From Sordaria brevicollis (Eukaryota; Ascomycota; Sordariomycetes; Sordariales; Sordariaceae), in contig JAUTDP010000012.1 in the NCBI GenBank assembly GCA_033439795.1, positions 1,364,001-1,428,000 of the forward strand: 64,000 nt of DNA, in the 5' to 3' direction. A program made the translations under genes and the position numbers. The notes beneath the pieces are model-generated. The model was not told where the DNA came from and searched no databases. It was given only the letters and a program-made list of their open reading frames with translations. Shown in pieces: positions 58,759 to 64,000 of this stretch. Position 1 is the stretch's first letter. Each line of letters starts with the position of its first letter.

Positions 58759-60445
58759 ATGGCACTCACAGCTCAACCACCAGCCCCCGCGGGGTGGGAA
58801 CGTTGGCCCCAGCACCACCCTAACAACGACTATGTGATGATGGACGCCGATGTTATGCCTTACAACGCTCGGCCCATGACCACAGCACCGATGCAACAAC
58901 GGCCTTCCTTGGTTCCTCACTATATGCCAACTACATCAATGAGCACAGCTCCCATCAACACCATCAGCGCGCCAGCCCATTACCAGTCACCCGTGTCTTA
59001 TGGCGGTGGATATCCGGCTTACCAGTTGCCTACGCCAACTGCCATGACCTCTCCGTATAAGCATCACTACCAGGAACGACCATCACTCCACATGGTTACG
59101 CCCGAGCTGGAGGACGCGAAGGGCCCGTATCACATCAGGGATGCGAGGCGGTACAGTGAAGAGAGCAGGAGTCCATCGGAGCGTAGCGATTCTCAGGCTT
59201 CAACGGCGGAGACGACCATCTCTAACCACTCTACCTGCTCACGGACCATTACTCCTAACGCCCCGGTCAATGGCGCGCCCCAGGTTGAGTTCAGCACTGC
59301 GGTGGACAAGCTCATGAAGGTCATTCAGTCCAAGATGAAGGACGCGGACCCAGAGCAGAGCGGTGATGACAAGGATGTCAAGGTTGAACAGGTATGCCGG
59401 TCCCTTCTTTATAAAGAGTCGAGACTGAGTGAGTCTAACACCTTGAAGCAATCCTCACCAGATTGCCAGGCAAGAGTACAGCAACCGGCCGATAAGCACA
59501 AGCGTAAGCGTTATGAGTGCAATATCGAAGGTTGCAACAAGAAGTTTTCTCAAAAGACACACCGCGACACCCATGTTCGATCTCACACTGGAGATAGACC
59601 TTATGTTTGCCCTATTCCTGGCTGCGGTGGAAGATTCACTCAAGCCGGTAACCTCAAGGTGAGTTTCAGCCCTATTGTGGCTACAGTGCCAACAAAGTCT
59701 GACAAAATTCTAGACACACAAACGTCGTCACACGGGAGAGAGACCCTACCGCTGCGAGGTATGCGACAAGGGCTTCGTGCAACGTGGAGATGTCAAGGCA
59801 CACATGAAGACACATCTTGGTACCAAGGCGTTCCTCTGCAGGCTCGACAACTGCCACAAGCAGTTTACTCAGCGGGGAAATCTCAAGGTAAGAAAACTGT
59901 GAATGTGTGTGCCAAGGTCTAAAACTGACTCGATTTTCTTGCAGTATCATCAAAACAAGTATCACCAAGAGACCATCAAGGCTCTCGCCGCCAGATTCGA
60001 CACCATCGAAGACTGGTCGACTGTATCAAAGGAAGACATGGAGATCTTCAAGGACTTTGCGGAAGTCCACAAGAACAGCAACAAGGGCATCAAGGGCCGA
60101 GGAAAGCACCGCAAGGTTAAGTCGGTGCCCATGAGCTCGCCCACCAGCCCTACTGGACACTCGCCGCTTCCCAACATCATGACTTCTCAATACCCTCTTC
60201 CTTCGGCTCCCGGACTTACGCAGCTTCTTCACACTCCTCACCCGCTCCACCCTCCCCTTCATCACCAGGGTCCTAGCCACTCGGCCATGTACGGCATGCC
60301 TCGACCGGGGCTCCATCATCATTACGAAACCTATGATCATCATGAAGTCGACAATGTGGCTAGCAGCCGCGGTTCTGTGGCAGAGCCCATTTACCATCAT
60401 GAGGATCATCCCCGGGAGCTCGCTTTCGGCGACCGGATATATTAA
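58759..60445 (+). CDS. C2H2 zinc-finger transcription factor, AZF1-like
   Basis: 498 residues from four exons: 58759-59391, 59470-59658, 59714-59887 and 59945-60445. The N-terminus is Pro/Met/Tyr/Ser-rich and probably activating. Four tandem C2H2 fingers lie at C228-C233-H246-H250, C258-C263-H276-H280, C288-C291-H304-H308 and C316-C321-H334-H339, with T-G-D/E-R-P-Y linkers between the first three. After them come the segment [12 protein letters not shown]...I-E-D-W-S and [13 protein letters not shown], a block I associate with fungal AZF1-like regulators. The His/Pro-rich C-terminus is low complexity. It should act in the nucleus on DNA; targets are unknown. The first intron is 78 bp with no in-frame stop, so its retention would insert 26 residues. 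The ATG at 58759 is the first in frame. Confidence 0.9.
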
Positions 60446-61737
60446 CAATCTTCATTGATAAGATGGAATGACTGGCGTTGTGTACGAGAAGATGAGTCTG
60501 CCTTGTTTTGTCGACAACTTCTTTTTCCTATCTGTATATGACATGCTCTTCCCTTTGTCTTATTGTTTTTCTTATATCGTTAGGTCATTTCCTTTGTTTG
60601 ATATCACTGTCTTCGGAGTTCTCGTGTGTTATTTTTTCCTGGGCGGTTCGCATTTGATTATAAAATTTACAGGCTTGGAGGGGTTGGTGGCAAAGCGGCA
60701 TCTGGATTGGTATTTTGCATCCGTGGTTTTGTTTTGCATAAGGGATACTAGTCCCTCTGTTTGCCCGGTGTTGGCAACACATTGCATATCTTTTACACAA
60801 AAAGGAGTTCCGGAGTGATAGGAACGGTGGCAACGCCGCGGGGCGGGAGCATGGCAAAAGGAAAAGATATGTGTACAACAAAGCATGGATGTATTATATG
60901 TTGCCGAGATAACTCGGAACTGGTCGTCGAGAGAGGGTCGATGACCGGCCGGCTCGGCTGGTTTTGGCTGTGGCAAAACAAAATGGGAAAGATACCAATG
61001 GGTGGACTTCGATTGCTGCGAAAAGGAAAGCGAAAGCGCAGTCGCTTTGTGTTGGAAGGGTTGGACACTTCTGTTTATATATACCAAAAGGGTAGCAGGG
61101 CGCTTGGGAGGGAGGTTTAGCCCGTCTTTTTTTTTAACTTTGCTCTGAATGATCAAGATATCTTTAAGACTCGAGCATCCTCTTGCTGGTGATCCCAAAG
61201 TGAATATGTGCTTTTCTATTCCATGCCGTGGTAACATCACTCCAGTCAACTTCTTCCTGCTGAAGCTGTCCCTTGACACACGACACTGAAGGCCGGACCT
61301 TCTAACCTCCCATACTCGTCAGGTCTTCAAAACTCCTATAAGGTCCTTTGTCATGGCAACTCAATATCACCAAGATTCGGATGAAGTCAACGACACGGAC
61401 TTGCATCTGCATGTACAACCCTTCCCAAAACATGACCAGAACCACCACCGCTGACCCCACCTCACCTACACTGGATTATCTAGTACTCTTTAATACGTAC
61501 GGTACACGCTATCAACATGCAATACTTTCCTTGAATACCTACTTATTATCATGTTGCTCATTATGCAGATCTGAAAACCTTCGTTCATACGAGTTAAACT
61601 GAAAGTATCTCTAATACTTTGAAAGCAAGCACAAGTAGGTAGGGAGCACAAGGAAGAACGTACCAAGGCCACCCCTAATGTTATAGATTGGATTACCTAG
61701 GGCCAAGATTTGGGTCGTATCTACAATATAACATGAT
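60446..61737. other. 3' flank of the C2H2 gene, no supported gene
   Basis: T-rich 3' untranslated sequence to about 60680, then mixed sequence with no convincing frame. A T10 tract lies at about 61127. Frames of 90-216 codons on the minus strand overlap without any family signature. Confidence 0.5.
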
Positions 61738-61789
61738 GGACCGGTAGCTCAGAGGTAGAGCATTTGGCTGCAGTCCGAATGGTGTATTC
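61738..61789 (+). pseudogene. Truncated tRNA-Cys (GCA), 5' half only
   Basis: The 5' acceptor strand GGACCGG (61738-61744) is followed by TA, a perfect D-arm (GCTC/GAGC with loop AGAGGTA), A, and an anticodon arm TTTGG-CTGCAGT-CCGAA (61763-61779) with five paired positions including one T·G; the anticodon is GCA. After that the match ends: no GGTTCGA T-arm and no CCGGTCC acceptor 3' strand is found downstream. The internal A box is intact, the B box is missing. This looks like a tRNA gene cut by a rearrangement or insertion just after the anticodon stem. Confidence 0.75.
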
Positions 61790-62538
61790 ATGACGAGCGT
61801 CTTAAGAAGATGGAGGCGAGGTTTGAGAGATACTATGGGAGGCACCACCTCGATGAAAGACTTCAAGATCAATGGAACCGCAGCGACAAGTATCAGATAT
61901 GGACTTCGTCAACTCCTACCCGAGCTCTCACTCTGTGACTAGGTGCGAAAGCAGCAAAGAAGTATCACATTATCTACGGAAACTCGACGCCTAGTCGTAA
62001 CGTCGTGGGAAGTTCAGTCATTCCGGACTGATTAGTCGTGAGGTACATCGGATCACTGCTGGCGGTACCAGAGCGAGACGCTAGCTGTGACCAAGTGCCA
62101 TTGCCACGAGCTCGTGATGTATTAAATCGTGAGCTTGTGTGAATTGAATAGAGCCTTAAAGTAATGGTTCAGCCTGTGCTACGAGGACCAAGTCTTGAAT
62201 GTAATATACGACGTTTGAGGTGTACCTTGTGGTTGCAGGATATGAAGTAGTTGAAAACCTTACGCGCTTTCAAGACGAACCAAGCTCAACTTCCAACGTC
62301 ATGGAAACCTGGCACCCTAAGTCTTGCGAATTCCATGTCTTCTATAACCTTCTAAAAGCACCTAGTCTAGGTATACCTACACACAATGAGACAAACGTGT
62401 TGATACAAACAGCCGTCCGTCCGCCCAAGTGGAAGCCAGCCGGCCAGGGCCAGCAAGGCAGATCAGATCGAGCCCCAAACCCCCGTTGCCCTCCGTCTCC
62501 AACATCTAACCAAACCCATACCAAGCTCTCACCCCTTC
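61790..62538. other. Intergenic region after the broken tRNA
   Basis: No coding frame or recognisable repeat family is seen. The sequence that replaces the 3' half of the tRNA-Cys begins at about 61780-61790; its origin is not identifiable from this window. Confidence 0.45.
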
Positions 62539-63666
62539 TCAGATCCCCCCAGCCACCTTCGGCAAATAATACTTCACATTCTCATACACCAAAAACGTCA
62601 CCCAAGTAGCCGGCAACACCCTCACTACGCCCGGCATCATGCCCCTATAAAACCCTCTAAACCCTTCCTCCTGCCACAACTTTTTGATGACTCCGCCTAT
62701 CCCCCTCCCAAAAAGCTCATCAGCCAAATGATGCTGCAACCTCGCCCTCATGACTTGCAAAGGGTACGTCGCCGTGCCCGCCACCAACTTAGCGACAGTG
62801 GATAACACAATCGTGGCCTCGTTCGATATCCTTTCTCCCTCACCACCCTGCGCTACTGCTTGGCCGGCAAGCCTTCGCTTCGCGTCGCGAGAAGCAATGT
62901 ACATCCGTCTAGCAGGGTCGTAAACGGCGAATTGCACGGCGCCGTGGGAGACAGCTAGCATGCCCACGCCCAATCCCCGATAAAAACCAAAGATTCCCTC
63001 GCTCCGAAAGAGGCGGATGGCGCCGGAGAACATGGACGGGTAGGCGTCGGCGGCAAGCCGGTCGGTGGAGAGCATGCGCGTTTTCAAAACCCAGATGGGG
63101 TTGGTGATTATCTGGGTGGCGGCGCCTGCGAGTAAGGACGCGGCGAAGAAGTCGGTGGGTGAGAGGTGGGATTTTATTTGGGCTTGGGTTTCGGTTGTAG
63201 GGGTGGTTACATCTTGGGTGGATGATGAGGGTGAGGATGGTGAGGATGAAGATGAGAAAGAGGGTGAAGAAGAAGATGGTGAAGGGGGAGCCTTGATGTG
63301 AGCGATGAGTCGCTCGAAACGAGACTTGAAGAAGAAAAAGGAGGCCCAGCTGGTGGCGTTACCGATGAGGTTGGGCGTGAGGCCGCGATAGAGGGCGGCG
63401 AGGGGCCGGTCGGTTTGCGCTAGACTCCGGAAGACGGAGACGGTGGTGAGCGCCGCCGAGGGGTTGGTTGGGCTACTTCGGTGGACTGTTGATATAGTTA
63501 GCCATTGTTTCTCAGTGAAGGATGAGATGAGTGAAAACATACTCTGCATCCGAGTCTTGACAATATCAAGCGGATGAACAATCAAAGTGGCCATGGAGCC
63601 GGCCGAAAGACCGGCGACCGTCTCGACGAGAGCCGGAGAGAGGCCCGCATCGCTGGATTTGGTCAT
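62539..63666 (-). CDS. Mitochondrial carrier (SLC25), FAD/folate-type, Flx1-like
   Basis: 356 residues from two exons, 63666-63543 and 63485-62539; intron 57 bp with GTATGT, CTAAC and CAG. The three SLC25 repeats are all visible with their P-x-[DE]-x-x-[KR] signatures or variants: P-L-D-I-V-K-T-R, P-I-W-V-L-K-T-R and P-L-Q-V-M-R-A-R. Each is followed by an aromatic-Gly segment such as A-L-Y-R-G-L, G-F-Y-R-G-L-G and G-F-Y-R-G-M-M. The Trp in the second signature (N-P-I-W-V-L-K-T-R) is typical of the FAD/folate/pyrimidine-nucleotide subgroup, so a Flx1-like carrier of FAD across the inner mitochondrial membrane is the best guess. A Ser/Pro-rich insertion lies between repeats one and two (about 125-165). 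Length is slightly above the usual 300-330 because of it. Confidence 0.9.
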   Translation of the reverse strand: MTKSSDAGLSPALVETVAGLSAGSMATLIVHPLDIVKTRMQSMFSLISSFTEKQWLTISTVHRSSPTNPSAALTTVSVFRSLAQTDRPLAALYRGLTPNLIGNATSWASFFFFKSRFERLIAHIKAPPSPSSSSPSFSSSSSPSSPSSSTQDVTTPTTETQAQIKSHLSPTDFFAASLLAGAATQIITNPIWVLKTRMLSTDRLAADAYPSMFSGAIRLFRSEGIFGFYRGLGVGMLAVSHGAVQFAVYDPARRMYIASRDAKRRLAGQAVAQGGEGERISNEATIVLSTVAKLVAGTATYPLQVMRARLQHHLADELFGRGIGGVIKKLWQEEGFRGFYRGMMPGVVRVLPATWVTFLVYENVKYYLPKVAGGI

Positions 63667-64000
63667 ATGAAGAGAAACACCGGATCCGGTTTATTTTAGG
63701 TTGTGCTACATGATCCCGAATCGCGGCTATCTTAGGTGTAGCTGGGCCCGTGCATGCGCCCGTGTGCCGTGAAATGATCGACGGCGTGGACGGCGGCGGG
63801 CTTCGGCGGGAAGGACGGTGCTTCCGGTGCAGTGCTTCCGTTGTTCTTACAGACGGAACGGGACGGGGACGGGGGTTGATGTCTTTCAGTGGAAAATGTT
63901 AGTGTCATTTGACCCGGACAGGCGGGTCGAGACGGCATATGACGCAAGGTACACAAGGGCCGCCCCCCGGCCGAGTGGGACCGGAAAGAAATGGAACAGG
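63667..64000. promoter_or_regulatory. Upstream region of the carrier gene, to window end
   Basis: Probable promoter and leader of the minus-strand carrier gene. It is GC-rich with GGGACGGG-like patches at about 63850-63870. No other gene is supported before the window ends. Confidence 0.45.

Overview
The window looks like a chromosome segment from a filamentous ascomycete of the Sordariaceae, most likely Neurospora or Sordaria. The evidence is short spliceosomal introns (about 55-270 bp, GTRNGT donors, CTAAC-type branch points), a 375-residue actin split by five introns with tiny 5' exons, C-rich third codon positions, pyrimidine-rich leaders, and fungal-specific protein families. No AT-rich, heavily mutated (RIP-like) block was seen. 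All gene models were built by hand from the sequence; exon borders are given in each entry.

Layout from left to right: a membrane-anchored GH16 glucanase-like protein (2933-4499, -); a secreted cysteine-rich two-module protein (7847-9049, +); a complete 4.45-kb DDE transposon (9958-14412) with near-perfect 56-bp inverted repeats, carrying a spliced transposase (-) and a second, convergent gene (+) of unknown function; a 2108-residue secreted protein with a beta-propeller-like head, five WSC domains and a long Ser/Ala/Pro/Val repeat (17461-23850, +); mitochondrial ribosomal protein uL5m/MRPL7 (+) convergent with the Hsp70 exchange factor Fes1 (-); actin (30917-32643, +); a mitochondrial GGQ release-factor-like protein (33417-34267, -); the small subunit of serine palmitoyltransferase (35197-35664, +); ELP2 (36554-39288, -) and URM1 (39706-40157, +) as a divergent pair; about 18.6 kb with no convincing gene; an AZF1-like four-finger C2H2 transcription factor (58759-60445, +); a broken tRNA-Cys; and a mitochondrial carrier of the FAD/folate type (62539-63666, -).

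The two most notable items are the two-gene transposon and the ELP2/URM1 pair. The transposon's accessory gene is broken into two frames exactly at an A7 run that forms an A_AAA_AAA slippery heptamer in the right phase. ELP2 and URM1 start only 417 bp apart and supply the two chemical branches (mcm5 and s2) of wobble-uridine modification of the same tRNAs. The gene desert upstream of the C2H2 regulator may be a large control region; within it a cluster of nine TGAC motifs stands out.
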